From contig NZ_JANHLK010000003.1 of assembly GCF_028682635.1 (NCBI RefSeq), positions 248,001 to 312,000 on the forward strand: a stretch of DNA of 64,000 bases. Direction: 5' to 3'. The notes beneath the pieces were generated by a model. The model was not told the origin of the DNA. It did no database searches and worked only from the letters and a program-made list of their open reading frames with translations. The DNA comes from Pseudomonas putida (GTDB taxonomy: Bacteria; Pseudomonadota; Gammaproteobacteria; Pseudomonadales; Pseudomonadaceae). Position numbers and translations under genes: made by a program. Of the stretch, positions 26,625 through 37,018 are shown one piece after another (positions within the stretch are counted from its first letter, which is position 1; each line of letters begins with the position of its first letter).

Positions 26625-27574
26625 TGTGCAGCCTCCAGCTTGGCCAGTACTTCGTCACGCAGGTCCGGGGTCGCCATCGGGAAGCCCAGCTTGGCGCGAG
26701 CCAGCAGGTAGGCTTGCGCAACGGAACGCGCCAGGGTGCGCACACGCAGGATGTATTGCTGACGCGCGGTCACGGAAATCGCCCGGCGCGCATCCAGCAG
26801 GTTGAAGGTATGGGACGCCTTCAACACCATTTCGTAGCTCGGCAACGGCAGCGGCTGGTCGAGTTCGATCAGGCGCTTGGCTTCGCTTTCGTAGAAATCG
26901 AACAGTTCGAACAGCTTCTCGACGTTGGCGTGTTCGAAGTTGTAGGTCGACTGCTCCACTTCGTTCTGGTGGAACACATCGCCGTAGGTGACTTTGCCGA
27001 ACGGACCGTCAGCCCAGACCAGGTCGTAGACCGAGTCCACGCCTTGCAGGTACATGGCCAGACGTTCGAGGCCGTAAGTGATCTCGCCGGTCACCGGGTA
27101 GCACTCGATGCCGCCCGCTTGCTGGAAGTAGGTGAACTGGGTCACTTCCATGCCGTTGAGCCAGACTTCCCAGCCCAGACCCCAGGCGCCGAGGGTCGGC
27201 GATTCCCAGTTGTCTTCGACGAAGCGGATGTCGTGGACCAACGGGTCCAGGCCGACATGCTTGAGGGAACCCAGGTACAGCTCCTGGAAGTTGTCCGGAT
27301 TTGGCTTGAGCACCACCTGGAACTGGTAGTAGTGCTGCAGACGGTTCGGGTTTTCGCCGTAGCGGCCGTCAGTCGGGCGACGACTTGGCTGCACATAAGC
27401 GGCGTTCCAGGTTTCCGGGCCAATGGCGCGCAGGAATGTTGCAGTGTGGAAAGTGCCGGCGCCTACTTCCATATCGTAGGGCTGAAGTACCACACAACCT
27501 TGCTCGGCCCAGTATTGCTGGAGGGCGAGGATCAAGTCTTGGAAGGTACGCACGGCTGGCGTAGGCTGGCTCAC
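26621..27574 (-). CDS. glyQ: Glycyl-tRNA synthetase alpha subunit
   Basis: Catalytic class II synthetase subunit, 317 residues from the GTG at 27574, which yields the conserved start (M)[19 protein letters not shown]. An in-frame ATG at 27706 would add 44 residues that overlap the divergent tag gene and look non-coding. Motif blocks '[19 protein letters not shown]' and '[19 protein letters not shown]' are intact. Confidence 0.97.
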   Translation of the reverse strand: MSQPTPAVRTFQDLILALQQYWAEQGCVVLQPYDMEVGAGTFHTATFLRAIGPETWNAAYVQPSRRPTDGRYGENPNRLQHYYQFQVVLKPNPDNFQELYLGSLKHVGLDPLVHDIRFVEDNWESPTLGAWGLGWEVWLNGMEVTQFTYFQQAGGIECYPVTGEITYGLERLAMYLQGVDSVYDLVWADGPFGKVTYGDVFHQNEVEQSTYNFEHANVEKLFELFDFYESEAKRLIELDQPLPLPSYEMVLKASHTFNLLDARRAISVTARQQYILRVRTLARSVAQAYLLARAKLGFPMATPDLRDEVLAKLEAAQ

Positions 27575-27655
27575 GAAATTCACCTGTTTCTTGGGCTGCG
27601 ATTTAAAGAGCGGGAGTATACCCGATTCGTTGCTGCGCACGCCCCCTGGAGCCTT

Positions 27656-28213
27656 ATGCCACGCTGCTTTTGGTGTTCCGAAGATCCGCTGTACATGGCT
27701 TATCACGATCAGGAGTGGGGCACGCCGCTACGCGATGCGCAGGGACTGTTCGAGTTGCTTTTGCTCGAAGGGTTCCAGGCCGGCCTTTCCTGGATCACTG
27801 TGCTGCGCAAACGCGAGCACTATCGCCAGGTGCTGTACGGCTTCGACGTGCAGCGCGTGGCGCAGATGAGCGACACGGAAATCGATGAATTGATGCTCGA
27901 CCCGGGCATCATCCGTAATCGCCTCAAGCTCAACGCGGCCCGGCGCAATGCCCAGGCCTGGATGGCGCTGGAGGACCCGGTGGGGTTTCTCTGGTCCTTT
28001 GTCGGCGGCGTGCCGAAGATCAATCATTTCAAGGACCGCTCCGAAGTGCCGGCCATCACGCCCGAGGCGGTGGAGATGAGCAAGGGCTTGAAAAAAGCCG
28101 GTTTCACCTTCGTTGGCCCGACCATTTGCTACGCGCTGATGCAGGCCTCGGGCATGGTCATGGACCACACCCGGGATTGCGATCGCTACGCGCTGCTGGC
28201 GAACGGCGGTTAG
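27656..28213 (+). CDS. tag: DNA-3-methyladenine glycosylase I
   Basis: Base-excision repair enzyme of 185 residues that removes 3-methyladenine. It begins [22 protein letters not shown]; Cys4 and His17 with the late H and C of 'DHTRDCDRY' are the zinc ligands known in E. coli Tag. '[15 protein letters not shown]' and '[13 protein letters not shown]' are family blocks. I chose ATG 27656; longer in-frame extensions run antisense through glyQ. It is divergent from glyQ across an 81-bp gap with no further feature I can name. Confidence 0.96.
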   Translation: MPRCFWCSEDPLYMAYHDQEWGTPLRDAQGLFELLLLEGFQAGLSWITVLRKREHYRQVLYGFDVQRVAQMSDTEIDELMLDPGIIRNRLKLNAARRNAQAWMALEDPVGFLWSFVGGVPKINHFKDRSEVPAITPEAVEMSKGLKKAGFTFVGPTICYALMQASGMVMDHTRDCDRYALLANGG

Positions 28214-28253
28214 AATAGCCGCCTCGCGCACAGCACAAGATCAGGAGTGACCT

Positions 28254-29141
28254 GTGGATAAGTTGAAAGGCGCCTTGCTGGTAGGCGCTCTGCGGCTGTT
28301 TGCCCTGCTCCCGTGGCGGGCCGTTCAGGCCGTAGGCTCGGCGATAGGCTGGGTCATGTGGAAAACCCCAAACCGTTCCCGCGATGTGGTACGGATCAAT
28401 CTGTCCAAGTGTTTTCCCGACATGGACCCCGCCGAGCGTGAGCGCCTGGTGGGCCAGAGCCTCAAAGACATCGGCAAGTCCCTGACCGAAAGCGCCTGCG
28501 CCTGGATCTGGCCGGCCCAGCGTTCCATCGACCTGGTCCGCGAAGTGGAAGGCCTCGATGTATTGAAGGACGCCCTCGCCTCCGGCAAGGGCGTGGTCGG
28601 CATCACCAGTCACCTGGGCAACTGGGAAGTGCTCAACCACTTTTATTGCAGCCAGTGCAAACCGATCATTTTCTATCGCCCGCCGAAATTGAAGGCGGTG
28701 GATGAATTGTTGCAAAAGCAACGGGTGCAGCTGGGCAACAAGGTGGCCGCTTCGACCAAGGAAGGCATCCTCAGCGTCATCAAGGAAGTGCGCAAAGGTG
28801 GTGCGGTGGGTATTCCCGCCGACCCGGAACCGGCCGAATCCGCCGGGATATTCGTGCCGTTTTTCGCCACCCAGGCGCTGACCAGCAAGTTCGTACCGAA
28901 CATGCTCGCCGGCGGCAAGGCGGTCGGCGTGTTCCTGCATGCCCTGCGGCTGCCGGACGGTTCAGGCTACAAAGTAATCCTGGAAGCCGCGCCCGAAGAG
29001 ATGTACAGCACCGATACCGCCACCTCCTGCGCTGCCATGAGCAAGGTCGTCGAGCGTTACGTGGGGGCGTATCCGAGCCAGTACATGTGGAGCATGAAAC
29101 GCTTCAAGAAGCGTCCACCGGGCGAAGAGCGCTGGTATTGA
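28254..29141 (+). CDS. LpxL/HtrB-type lipid A lauroyl acyltransferase
   Basis: Inner-membrane acyltransferase of 295 residues, likely adding a secondary acyl chain to lipid A. It has an N-terminal hydrophobic helix ('GALLVGALRLFALLPWRAV') and the LpxL family catalytic motif SHLGNWE (HX4E). The start is GTG at 28254, with AGGAG six bases upstream. That GTG is part of a perfect DnaA box (28253-28261). Which acyl position it modifies cannot be read from sequence. Confidence 0.9.
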   Translation: MDKLKGALLVGALRLFALLPWRAVQAVGSAIGWVMWKTPNRSRDVVRINLSKCFPDMDPAERERLVGQSLKDIGKSLTESACAWIWPAQRSIDLVREVEGLDVLKDALASGKGVVGITSHLGNWEVLNHFYCSQCKPIIFYRPPKLKAVDELLQKQRVQLGNKVAASTKEGILSVIKEVRKGGAVGIPADPEPAESAGIFVPFFATQALTSKFVPNMLAGGKAVGVFLHALRLPDGSGYKVILEAAPEEMYSTDTATSCAAMSKVVERYVGAYPSQYMWSMKRFKKRPPGEERWY

Positions 29142-29209
29142 GTCGATTGGCATGATCTGTGGATAACTGTGAACTGTATGCCGAAGGCATTGGCTTGCGT
29201 TATCTCTGA

Positions 29210-29524
29210 TCAGTGCGCCTGACGGTCGAGCTTTTTCAGAAACACCGTCATTTCCTTCTCGGCTTGCTTGTCGCCATGGGCGATGGCGGCCTCGATGCCT
29301 TGCTCCCAGGCCTGCCGTGCGGCTGCAAAGTCGGTCAGGGCCAGATGGGCCTTGCCGAGCAATTTCCAGGCTGCCGAATATTTCGGATCGAATTCGACGC
29401 AGCGCTGGAAATGCTCCGCCGCCTTGGCGTTCTCCCCCAGATCCAGATAACCCTTGCCCAGGCCGAAGCGCAGCAGCGAGTTATCCACACCCTTGGCGAG
29501 CATTTTTTCCAGGGATTCGAGCAT
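29210..29524 (-). CDS. TPR-repeat protein
   Basis: A soluble 104-residue protein with about two to three tetratricopeptide repeats ('LLRFGLGKGYLDLGENAKAAEHFQRCVEFDPKYSAAW' and the following unit). It has no signal peptide and no catalytic domain. It would act as a small interaction module; the partner is unknown. It is conserved at this position in pseudomonads as far as I recall. A DnaA box (29481-29489) lies near its 5' end. Confidence 0.85.
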   Translation of the reverse strand: MLESLEKMLAKGVDNSLLRFGLGKGYLDLGENAKAAEHFQRCVEFDPKYSAAWKLLGKAHLALTDFAAARQAWEQGIEAAIAHGDKQAEKEMTVFLKKLDRQAH

Positions 29525-29579
29525 GGTGGATTCCTTATCTTAGGGGTGTCAGGCGTTCATCCGGATTAGTGAGGCCGCC

Positions 29580-29656
29580 TTCGCGAGCAAGCCCGCTCCC
29601 ACATTGGTTTTTTGTTCACCAAAGATCAAATGTGGGAGCGGGCTTGCTCGCGAAGA
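29580..29656. repeat. REPIN (TTCGCGAGCAAGCCCGCTCCCACA family)
   Basis: Two inverted REP units, 29580-29604 and 29631-29656, separated by about 26 bp. It lies between the convergent-edge sequences of the TPR gene and trkA, 28 bp beyond the trkA stop. Confidence 0.92.
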
Positions 29657-29684
29657 GGCCCTTGCTGGCAGCAAAAAACTCGGA

Positions 29685-31058
29685 TCAGAAGAAGCTCAGC
29701 CCTACGTGGAACAGTTTCTCCACATCGCGAATATGCTTTTTATCCACAAGGAACAGGATCACATGGTCGCCCGCTGCGATCACGGTGTCATCGTGCGCGA
29801 TAATGACCTCTTCATCGCGAATAATGGCGCCAATCGTAGTACCCGGCGGCAAGCCTATGTTTTCGATGGCCTTGCCGATCACCTTGCTCGATTTCGCATC
29901 GCCATGGGCAATGGCCTCGATGGCTTCCGCCGCGCCGCGGCGCAGTGAGTGCACGCTGACGATATCGCCGCGACGCACATGAGCCAGCAAGGTGCCGATG
30001 GTCGCCAGTTGCGGGCTGATGGCGATATCGATGTCACCGCCCTGGATCAGGTCGACGTAGGCCGGGTTGTTGATGATGGTCATCACCTTCTTCGCCCCCA
30101 GGCGCTTGGCCAGCAGCGAGGACATGATGTTGGCCTCGTCATCGTTGGTCAGGGCCAGGAAGATGTCCGCGTCGGCGATGTTCTCTTCCAGCAGCAGGTC
30201 ACGGTCGGAGGCGCTGCCCTGCAATACCACCGTGCTGTCGAGGGTGTCCGAGAGATGACGGCAGCGCGCCGGGTTCATCTCGATGATCTTCACCTGGTAA
30301 CGGCTTTCGATGGCCTCGGCCAGACGCTCGCCGATCTGCCCGCCACCGGCGATGACGATGCGCTTGTAGGTCTCGTCGAGACGGCGCATTTCGCTCATGA
30401 CCGCCCGAATGTTCGCCCGTGCGGCAATGAAAAACACTTCGTCGTCCGCTTCGATCACCGTATCGCCCTGGGGCAGGATCGGCCGGTCGCGACGGAAAAT
30501 CGCCGCCACGCGGGTTTCGACGTTGGGCATGTGCTCGCGCAGCTGGCGCAGTTGCTGCCCCACCAGCGGCCCGCCGTAGTAGGCCCGCACCGCAACCAAT
30601 TGCGCCTTGCCTTCGGCGAAGTCGATCACCTGCAGGGCGCCCGGATGCTGGATCAGGCGCTTGATGTAGTTGGTGACTACCTGCTCGGGGCTGATCAGCA
30701 CATCCACCGGGATCGCTTCGTTGTCGAACAGTTCGGTGCGGGTCAGGTACGCCGCTTCACGGACGCGGGCGATCTTGGTCGGCGTGTGGAACAGGGTGTG
30801 GGCAACCTGGCAGGCCACCATGTTGGTTTCATCGCTGCTGGTCACGGCGACCAGCATGTCGGCGTCGTCGGCGCCAGCCTGGCGCAGGATGCTCGGCAGC
30901 GAACCGCGCCCTTGCACCGTGCGGATGTCCAGCCGGTCACCGAGGTCACGCAGGCGTTCGCCGTCGGTGTCGACCACGGTGATGTCATTCGCTTCGCTTG
31001 CCAGGTGCTCCGCCAGCGAACCGCCGACCTGCCCTGCTCCGAGGATGATGATTTTCAT
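29685..31058 (-). CDS. trkA: Trk potassium uptake system peripheral protein TrkA
   Basis: Cytoplasmic NAD(H)-binding regulator of the Trk K+ uptake system, 457 residues. Two RCK-type halves are visible: '[19 protein letters not shown]' at the N-terminus and '[18 protein letters not shown]' near residue 235, each followed by a TrkA-C domain. It is 22 bp downstream of rsmB. The membrane partner (TrkH/TrkG) is not in the window. A DnaA box lies at 29740-29748 near the 3' end. Confidence 0.97.
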   Translation of the reverse strand: MKIIILGAGQVGGSLAEHLASEANDITVVDTDGERLRDLGDRLDIRTVQGRGSLPSILRQAGADDADMLVAVTSSDETNMVACQVAHTLFHTPTKIARVREAAYLTRTELFDNEAIPVDVLISPEQVVTNYIKRLIQHPGALQVIDFAEGKAQLVAVRAYYGGPLVGQQLRQLREHMPNVETRVAAIFRRDRPILPQGDTVIEADDEVFFIAARANIRAVMSEMRRLDETYKRIVIAGGGQIGERLAEAIESRYQVKIIEMNPARCRHLSDTLDSTVVLQGSASDRDLLLEENIADADIFLALTNDDEANIMSSLLAKRLGAKKVMTIINNPAYVDLIQGGDIDIAISPQLATIGTLLAHVRRGDIVSVHSLRRGAAEAIEAIAHGDAKSSKVIGKAIENIGLPPGTTIGAIIRDEEVIIAHDDTVIAAGDHVILFLVDKKHIRDVEKLFHVGLSFF

Positions 31059-31080
31059 CCAGTCACTCCGTTGAATCCGT

Positions 31081-32391
31081 TTAACCGCGTGCGGCGGCGA
31101 TCTTGATCAGCTTGGCGTAGTAGAACCCGTCGTGGCCGCCTTCCTGGGCCAGCAGTTGCCGCCCATGGGGTTGCTTGATCCCGGCCGTTGTGGCCAGGTC
31201 CAGTTCGCGGGCGCCCGGTGTGCGAGCGAGGAAGGCCTCGATCACTTCGGTGTTTTCGGTCGGCAGCGTGGAACAGGTGGCGTACAGCAGGATGCCGCCC
31301 ACCTCCAGGGTATGCCACATGGCGTCGAGCAACTCGCCTTGCAGCACTGCGAGCGCGACGATGTCATCGGGCTGGCGCGTCAGCTTGATGTCCGGGTGAC
31401 GACGAATGACGCCGGTGGCCGAGCACGGGGCATCGAGGAGGATGCGCTGGAAAGGCTTGCCGTCCCACCAGGTGGCGGTGTCGCGGCCGTCGGCGGCGAT
31501 CAGTTCGGCGCTCAGTTTCAGGCGTTCGAGGTTCTCGCGGACCCGTACCAGGCGCTTGGCTTCGAGGTCCACGGCGACGACGCCGGCCAGTTTCGGTTCG
31601 GCTTCAAGGATATGGCAGGTCTTGCCGCCCGGGGCGCAGCACGCATCGAGCACGCGCTGGCCCGGCGCCAGGTCGAGCAAGTCGGCTGCCAGTTGGGCCG
31701 CTTCGTCCTGCACGCTGATCCAGCCTTCGGCGAAGCCTGGCAGGCTGCGCACGTCGGCGGCTGCCTCGAGGATGATGCCGTCGCGGCTGTAGACGCAGGC
31801 ACTGGCGGCAATGCCTGCTTCACTCAGCAGCCCGAGGTAGGCGTCACGGCTGTGATGGCGGCGGTTGACCCGCAGGATCATGGGCGGGTGCGCATTGTTC
31901 GCCGTGCAAATGGCTTCCCACTGCTCGGGCCAGAAGGCCTTGAGCGACTTTTGCAGCCAGCGCGGGTGAGCGGTACGCACCACCGGGTCGTGTTCCAGCT
32001 CGGCCAGCAGGGTTTCGCTTTCCCGCTGCGCGCGGCGCAGCACGGCATTGAGCAAGGCCTTGGCCCAGGGCTTTTTCAGCTTGTCGGCGCAACCCACGGT
32101 TTCGCCGATCGCGGCGTGTGGCGGGACGCGGGTGTAGAGCAGTTGGTACAGACCGACCAGCAACAGTGCCTCGACGTCGGCGTCGGCCGCCTTGAACGGC
32201 TTCTGCAGCAGCTTGGCCGCCAGCGCCGACAAACGCGGCTGCCAGCGAGCGGTGCCGAACGCCAGGTCCTGGGTGAAGCCGCGGTCACGGTCTTCGACCT
32301 TGTCCAGTTGCGTCGGCAGTGAACTGTTGAGCGAGGCTTTTCCGTTCAGGACAGCGGCGAGTGCCTTGGCGGCGGCCAGACGCGGGTTCAT
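31081..32391 (-). CDS. rsmB: 16S rRNA (cytosine-967-C5)-methyltransferase RsmB
   Basis: SAM-dependent m5C methyltransferase of 436 residues (also called Sun or Fmu). An N-terminal NusB-like helical RNA-binding domain (about 1-140) is followed by the Rossmann methyltransferase domain. '[17 protein letters not shown]' is the SAM motif; '[17 protein letters not shown]' and '[15 protein letters not shown]' carry the two active cysteines. Its start overlaps the fmt stop by four bases. Confidence 0.97.
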   Translation of the reverse strand: MNPRLAAAKALAAVLNGKASLNSSLPTQLDKVEDRDRGFTQDLAFGTARWQPRLSALAAKLLQKPFKAADADVEALLLVGLYQLLYTRVPPHAAIGETVGCADKLKKPWAKALLNAVLRRAQRESETLLAELEHDPVVRTAHPRWLQKSLKAFWPEQWEAICTANNAHPPMILRVNRRHHSRDAYLGLLSEAGIAASACVYSRDGIILEAAADVRSLPGFAEGWISVQDEAAQLAADLLDLAPGQRVLDACCAPGGKTCHILEAEPKLAGVVAVDLEAKRLVRVRENLERLKLSAELIAADGRDTATWWDGKPFQRILLDAPCSATGVIRRHPDIKLTRQPDDIVALAVLQGELLDAMWHTLEVGGILLYATCSTLPTENTEVIEAFLARTPGARELDLATTAGIKQPHGRQLLAQEGGHDGFYYAKLIKIAAARG

Positions 32392-33347
32392 TGAGCGTCC
32401 ACCGCTTGACCGAGGACGGTACCGATGGCGAATTTCTCACGACGGCTGTTGAACAGGTCGCTGAAATTCAGCGCCTTGCCACCGGGCAATTGCAGGCGAG
32501 TCAGGCACAGGGCCTGCTCACCGCAGGCGACGATCAGCCCGTCCTTGCTGGCGCCGAGGATTTCACCCGCTGCGCCCTGCCCTTCGGCCAGGTTTGCCGC
32601 CAGCACCTTCAACGCTTCGCCGTTGAGTGTGCTGTGGGTGATCGGCCAAGGGTTGAAAGCGCGAACCAGACGCTCCAGCTCAACCGCTGGACGCGTCCAG
32701 TCGATGCGCGCCTCGTCCTTGTTCAACTTGTGTGCATAGGTGGCCAGGCTGTCGTCCTGCACTTCACCTTCGAGCGTACCGGCGGCGAGGCCGGCAATCG
32801 CCTGGACCACGGCAGGCGGACCCATTTCGGCCAGGCGGTCGTGCAGACTGCCGCCGGTGTCCTGGGCGCTGATCGGGGTGATGACCTTGAGCAGCATCGG
32901 CCCGGTGTCGAGGCCGGCTTCCATGCGCATCACGGTCACGCCGCTTTCGCTGTCACCGGCTTCGACGGCGCGCTGGATCGGAGCCGCACCGCGCCAGCGA
33001 GGCAACAAGGACGCGTGGCTGTTGATGCAGCCCAGGCGCGGAATATCCAGCACCACTTGCGGCAGGATCAGGCCGTAGGCAACCACCACCATCAAGTCCG
33101 GCTTCAGCGCGGCCAATTCGGCCTGGGCGTCTGCGTTGCGCAAGGTCGGCGGTTGCAACACCGCAATGTTATTTTCAAGGGCAAGCTGCTTGACCGGGCT
33201 CGGCATCAGCTTTTGCCCGCGGCCCGCCGGACGATCCGGCTGGGTGTAGACCGCAACGATCTCGTAAGGGCTGTCGAGCAGGGCCTTGAGGTGTTCGGCG
33301 GCGAATTCCGGGGTGCCGGCAAAGACAATGCGCAGTGGCTCAGTCAT
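32388..33347 (-). CDS. fmt: Methionyl-tRNA formyltransferase
   Basis: Formylates initiator Met-tRNA using 10-formyl-THF; 319 residues. The N-terminal Rossmann domain begins '[20 protein letters not shown]', and the catalytic Asn/His/Asp set lies around '[21 protein letters not shown]' and '[13 protein letters not shown]'. The C-terminal OB-type domain follows from about residue 205. It works in sequence with def, the next gene upstream. Confidence 0.98.
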   Translation of the reverse strand: MTEPLRIVFAGTPEFAAEHLKALLDSPYEIVAVYTQPDRPAGRGQKLMPSPVKQLALENNIAVLQPPTLRNADAQAELAALKPDLMVVVAYGLILPQVVLDIPRLGCINSHASLLPRWRGAAPIQRAVEAGDSESGVTVMRMEAGLDTGPMLLKVITPISAQDTGGSLHDRLAEMGPPAVVQAIAGLAAGTLEGEVQDDSLATYAHKLNKDEARIDWTRPAVELERLVRAFNPWPITHSTLNGEALKVLAANLAEGQGAAGEILGASKDGLIVACGEQALCLTRLQLPGGKALNFSDLFNSRREKFAIGTVLGQAVDAQ

Positions 33348-33381
33348 GAAAGCTCTCGATTACAAAGCATCTTGAAAAGAA

Positions 33382-33405
33382 AAAGGCTTGCCGCGGCAAG
33401 CCTTT
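33382..33405 (-). terminator. Hairpin between def and fmt
   Basis: AAAGGCTTGCC and GGCAAGCCTTT form a perfect inverted repeat around a CG centre with A-rich sequence to its left. It lies 11 bp after the def stop and 35 bp before fmt. It may partly terminate the def message or separate its decay from fmt-rsmB-trkA. Confidence 0.65.
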
Positions 33406-33415
33406 GAAGAGTGCA

Positions 33416-33922
33416 TCAAGCGTTCTGGCGGTGAAGCTTTTCCAGTTTCTTCTTGATGCGATCGCGTTTGAGCGTGGACAGGTAGTCGACGAACAATTTG
33501 CCGTTCAGGTGGTCGCATTCGTGCTGGATGCAAACGGCTAGCAGGCCTTCGGCGATCAGTTCGTAAGGCTGGCCGTCGCGGTCCAGGGCCTTGACCTTGA
33601 CCTTCTGCGGGCGATCGACGTTTTCGTAGAAACCCGGCACCGAGAGGCAGCCTTCCTGGTATTGCTCCATCTCGTCGGTCAGGGACTCGAACTCGGGGTT
33701 GATGAACACCCGGGGTTCGCTGCGGTCTTCGGAGAGGTCCATCACGACGATACGTTTGTGCACGTTGACCTGGGTCGCGGCGAGGCCGATGCCTGGCGCC
33801 TCATACATTGTTTCAAACATATCATCGACCAGCTGACGCACTTCGTCGTCCACTACGGTCACTGTCTTGGCGATCGTACGCAGGCGCGGGTCAGGGAATT
33901 CGAGGATGTTTAAAATGGCCAT
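33416..33922 (-). CDS. def: Peptide deformylase
   Basis: Metalloenzyme of 168 residues that removes the N-formyl group from nascent proteins. All three signature motifs are present: GIGLAATQV (motif I), EGCLSVPG (motif II, with the metal-binding cysteine) and QHECDHLNG (motif III, HExxH). I chose ATG 33922 ([15 protein letters not shown]) over 33940 by homology. It is divergent from the LysM gene. Confidence 0.97.
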   Translation of the reverse strand: MAILNILEFPDPRLRTIAKTVTVVDDEVRQLVDDMFETMYEAPGIGLAATQVNVHKRIVVMDLSEDRSEPRVFINPEFESLTDEMEQYQEGCLSVPGFYENVDRPQKVKVKALDRDGQPYELIAEGLLAVCIQHECDHLNGKLFVDYLSTLKRDRIKKKLEKLHRQNA

Positions 33923-34094
33923 AAGCTTTGATGACTGCACATGTGAAGTAAGGTCGGGTCGATGGCCTGGCCGATCCGAAGATGCAGGCTACCGGTGTAA
34001 AACGTAGCTCCCTTCTCTTCATAAGCAAGCCGGGAGCGAGCCACCGAGGGCTCTGGCGTTTCACGCGAACTCACATAATAAAGGGATTCATCGC

Positions 34095-35120
34095 ATGAGG
34101 AAATCACTACTCGCCCTGCTACTCCTGGCCTCGGCAGGTTTTGCGCACGGGCAAGTGCAACTCAGGGAGGGTTTTCCACAGCAATACACCGTGGCAACGG
34201 GCGACACACTCTGGGACATCTCGGGCAAATATCTTCGTGAGCCATGGCAGTGGCCGCAACTCTGGCAGGCCAATCCTCAGGTTGAAAATCCAGATATCAT
34301 CTACCCCGGTGACAGCCTGTCGCTGGTCTACGTCAACGGCCAGCCGCGCCTGACCCTCGATCGCGGCGCCTCGCGGGGGACCATCAAGCTTTCGCCACGG
34401 GTGCGCAGCAGTCCGGTGGCCGACGCCATCCCGAGCATCCCGCTGAAATCGATCAACAGCTTCTTGCTGAGCAACCGCATCGTCGACAAGGCCGAGGATT
34501 TCGACCAGGCGCCTTATATCGTTGCCGGTGATGCCGAGCGCGTACTCAGTGGCACCGGCGACCGTATCTTCGCCCGCGGCCACTTTGACCCGGCTCAGCC
34601 GGTGTATGGCATCTTCCGCCAGGGCAAGGTCTACAGCGATCCGCAGACCCACGAGTTCCTCGGGATCAACGCCGATGACATTGGCGGTGGCGAGATCATT
34701 GCCACCGAGGGCGACGTCACGACTCTGGCGCTGCAACGCACGACCCAGGAGGTGCGTCTCGGCGACCGCCTGTTCAGCGGCGAAGAACGCTCGATCAATT
34801 CGACCTTCATGCCCAGCGCCCCAGAGACCCAGGTCAACGGCCTGATCATCGATGTGCCACGCGGGGTCACGCAGATCGGTGCGCTGGACGTGGTCACCCT
34901 GAACAAGGGGCAACGCGACGGCCTGGCCGAAGGCAATGTGCTGGCGGTGATGAAAACCGGGGAAACCGTGCGCGACCGGATCACCGGCCAGCCAGTGAAA
35001 ATTCCGGATGAGCGCGCCGGCCTGCTGATGGTTTTCCGCACCTACGACAAGCTCAGCTATGGGCTGGTGCTCCATGCGTCACGTTCATTGGCAGTGCTGG
35101 ACAAGGTGCAAAATCCTTAG
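34095..35120 (+). CDS. Secreted LysM peptidoglycan-binding domain protein
   Basis: A 341-residue exported protein. It has a signal peptide (MRKSLLALLLLASAGFAHG, cleavage likely after HG) and one LysM domain at about residues 35-85 ('YTVATGDTLWDISGKYLREPWQWPQLWQANPQ...PDIIYPGDSLSL'). The remaining 250 residues form a conserved but uncharacterised domain. The LysM part should anchor it to peptidoglycan in the periplasm. It sits upstream of dprA as in other pseudomonads; its precise role is unknown to me. Confidence 0.9.
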   Translation: MRKSLLALLLLASAGFAHGQVQLREGFPQQYTVATGDTLWDISGKYLREPWQWPQLWQANPQVENPDIIYPGDSLSLVYVNGQPRLTLDRGASRGTIKLSPRVRSSPVADAIPSIPLKSINSFLLSNRIVDKAEDFDQAPYIVAGDAERVLSGTGDRIFARGHFDPAQPVYGIFRQGKVYSDPQTHEFLGINADDIGGGEIIATEGDVTTLALQRTTQEVRLGDRLFSGEERSINSTFMPSAPETQVNGLIIDVPRGVTQIGALDVVTLNKGQRDGLAEGNVLAVMKTGETVRDRITGQPVKIPDERAGLLMVFRTYDKLSYGLVLHASRSLAVLDKVQNP

Positions 35121-35200
35121 CTCACTGCACAAGTTACCAACAGAGTTATCCACAGCTTATTCCCGTTTCGACGGGGGCTCATAACGATCAAGGATGATCC

Positions 35201-36307
35201 ATGTCGATACCCGCTGTTACACCGGTTTCCCCTGCGGAACTGGAGGCGCGTCTGCGTCTGCACCGTCTACCGGAACTTGGCCCGGCGCGATTCAGGAAAT
35301 TGCTGGAAGCCTTCGGTTCGGCGTCCAAAGCCATCAGCGCACCGGCCAGTGCCTGGCGAGCGCTGGGCTTGCCGCAGGTGTGTTGCGAGGCCCGGCGCGC
35401 CCCGGAGATTCGTGACGGCGCCAGCCATGCATTGGCCTGGCTAGAGCGTCAGGGCCAGCATTTACTGATGTGGGACCAGCCTGACTACCCGGCGTTGCTG
35501 GCGCAGATCAGCGACGCGCCGCCGTTGCTGTTCGTAGCCGGCGATCCGCAGATCCTGGAAAAACCGCAGCTGGCGATGGTCGGCAGTCGTCGTGCTTCAC
35601 GGCCCGGCATGGACACCGCCACCGCGTTTTCCCGCAGCCTGGCTGGTGCCGGGTTCGTCATCACCAGCGGCCTGGCGCTGGGCATCGATGCTTCCGCGCA
35701 TCAGGCGGCACTGGACGTTGGCGGGCGAACGGTCGGGGTACTTGGCACGGGTCTTGAAAACTTTTATCCACAGCGCAACCGGCGCCTGGCGGACGCCATG
35801 ATCGCGTCGGGTAGCGCGGTGCTTTCGGAGTTTCCGCTGGACACCGCGCCCAGCGCCGGCAACTTCCCCCGACGCAACCGGATCATCAGCGGTCTGTCCC
35901 TGGGCGTGCTGGTGGTCGAAGCCAGCGTTGCCAGCGGTTCATTGATCACGGCCCGGCTGGCGGCGGAACAGGGGCGCGAGGTGTATGCGATTCCCGGGTC
36001 GATTCATCATCCCGGCGCCCGCGGATGCCATCAGCTGATCCGCGACGGCGCCGTGCTGGTGGAAACCATCGAGCATATCCTTGAAGGCTTGCGGGGCTGG
36101 CAGCAGCTGCCTTTTTCAACGCAAACACCCGCGGCCACATCGAGCCATCCGCTGCTGACCCTGCTCCACGCCGCCCCCCACACCAGTGAAGCGCTGGCCG
36201 ATGCCAGCGGTTGGACCTTGCCCAAGGTCCTGGCGACGTTGACGGAGCTGGAAATGGACGGCCGTGCTGTCTGTGAAAACGGACGCTGGTTTGCGCGGGT
36301 GAGCTAG
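35201..36307 (+). CDS. dprA: DNA-processing protein DprA
   Basis: Binds incoming single-stranded DNA and loads RecA during natural transformation; 368 residues. It has an N-terminal SAM-like region, a Rossmann fold core with 'MVGSRRASRPGMDTA', 'FVITSGLALGIDASAHQAAL' and 'NFPRRNRIISGLS', and a C-terminal winged helix (about 305-365). The start is 80 bp after the LysM gene, and the gap contains a DnaA box (35146-35154). Another DnaA box is inside the gene (35764-35772). Confidence 0.96.
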   Translation: MSIPAVTPVSPAELEARLRLHRLPELGPARFRKLLEAFGSASKAISAPASAWRALGLPQVCCEARRAPEIRDGASHALAWLERQGQHLLMWDQPDYPALLAQISDAPPLLFVAGDPQILEKPQLAMVGSRRASRPGMDTATAFSRSLAGAGFVITSGLALGIDASAHQAALDVGGRTVGVLGTGLENFYPQRNRRLADAMIASGSAVLSEFPLDTAPSAGNFPRRNRIISGLSLGVLVVEASVASGSLITARLAAEQGREVYAIPGSIHHPGARGCHQLIRDGAVLVETIEHILEGLRGWQQLPFSTQTPAATSSHPLLTLLHAAPHTSEALADASGWTLPKVLATLTELEMDGRAVCENGRWFARVS

Positions 36308-36361
36308 GTTTTACGAGGAAGAACGGTAAACTGCGCAGAGCCTTATTCTGGAGAGTTTTTC

Positions 36362-36919
36362 ATGGTCAACAGTTGGCGTGTGCAGCAAGCCGCACGAGCA
36401 ATTCGCGCAGGGGCGGTGATTGCCTACCCAACCGAAGCAGTCTGGGGGCTGGGTTGCGACCCGTGGGATGAAGAGGCAGTGGATCGGTTGCTGCTGATCA
36501 AGGGGCGCTCGGTTGATAAGGGCCTGATCCTTGTCGCCGACAATATCCGCCAGTTCGACTTCCTCTTCGAAGACTTCCCCGAACTGTGGATGGACCGCAT
36601 GGCCAGTACCTGGCCGGGGCCGAACACCTGGCTGGTGCCCCATCAGAACATGTTGCCGGAGTGGATTACCGGGGTGCATGAAACGGTGGCGTTGCGGGTC
36701 AGCGATCATCCTCAGGTGCGGGATTTGTGCGCGTTGGTCGGGCCGCTGGTGTCGACGTCCGCCAACCCCCAGGGCCGGCCGGCGGCGCGTACGCGGATTC
36801 GCGTCGAGCAGTATTTCCGGGGTCAGGTTGACCTGGTGTTGGGCGGGAACCTGGGTGGGCGCAAGAATCCGAGTGTTATTCGGGATCTGGCGACCGGGCA
36901 TGTTGTGCGCCCCGATTAA
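36362..36919 (+). CDS. tsaC: Threonylcarbamoyl-AMP synthase TsaC (YrdC/RimN family)
   Basis: Makes threonylcarbamoyl-AMP for the t6A37 tRNA modification; 185 residues, a single YrdC domain without the extra Sua5 C-terminal domain. The ATP/threonine site residues lie in '[19 protein letters not shown]', '[14 protein letters not shown]' and '[12 protein letters not shown]'. Length is typical of the short TsaC form. It ends just before a REPIN. Confidence 0.95.
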   Translation: MVNSWRVQQAARAIRAGAVIAYPTEAVWGLGCDPWDEEAVDRLLLIKGRSVDKGLILVADNIRQFDFLFEDFPELWMDRMASTWPGPNTWLVPHQNMLPEWITGVHETVALRVSDHPQVRDLCALVGPLVSTSANPQGRPAARTRIRVEQYFRGQVDLVLGGNLGGRKNPSVIRDLATGHVVRPD

Positions 36920-36932
36920 GACCGAGGCGCGC

Positions 36933-37013
36933 CCATCGCCAGCAGGCTAGCTCCCACACTGGTTTTGTGAACGCCACAGATCCAATGTGGGAGCTAGCCC
37001 TGCTGGCGATGGC
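36933..37013. repeat. REPIN (CATCGCCAGCAGGCTAGCTC family)
   Basis: Inverted REP units at 36933-36957 and 36987-37013 bound a 29-bp spacer. It occupies the gap between the convergent tsaC and qor genes and may serve both as a 3' hairpin. Confidence 0.9.
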
Positions 37014-37018
37014 GTCAG

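Noticed and set aside
24225..26711. Plus-strand open frame of 828 codons across glyS and gmhB
   Set aside because: Antisense shadow of a well-conserved synthetase gene.
26576..27655. Long N-terminal extension of tag
   Set aside because: The extra 360 codons are antisense to glyQ; family length and the zinc-site N-terminus fix the start at 27656.
27575..27655. T-box or attenuator ahead of glyQ
   Set aside because: The gap is only 81 bp and shared with tag; no specifier hairpin or terminator structure is visible.
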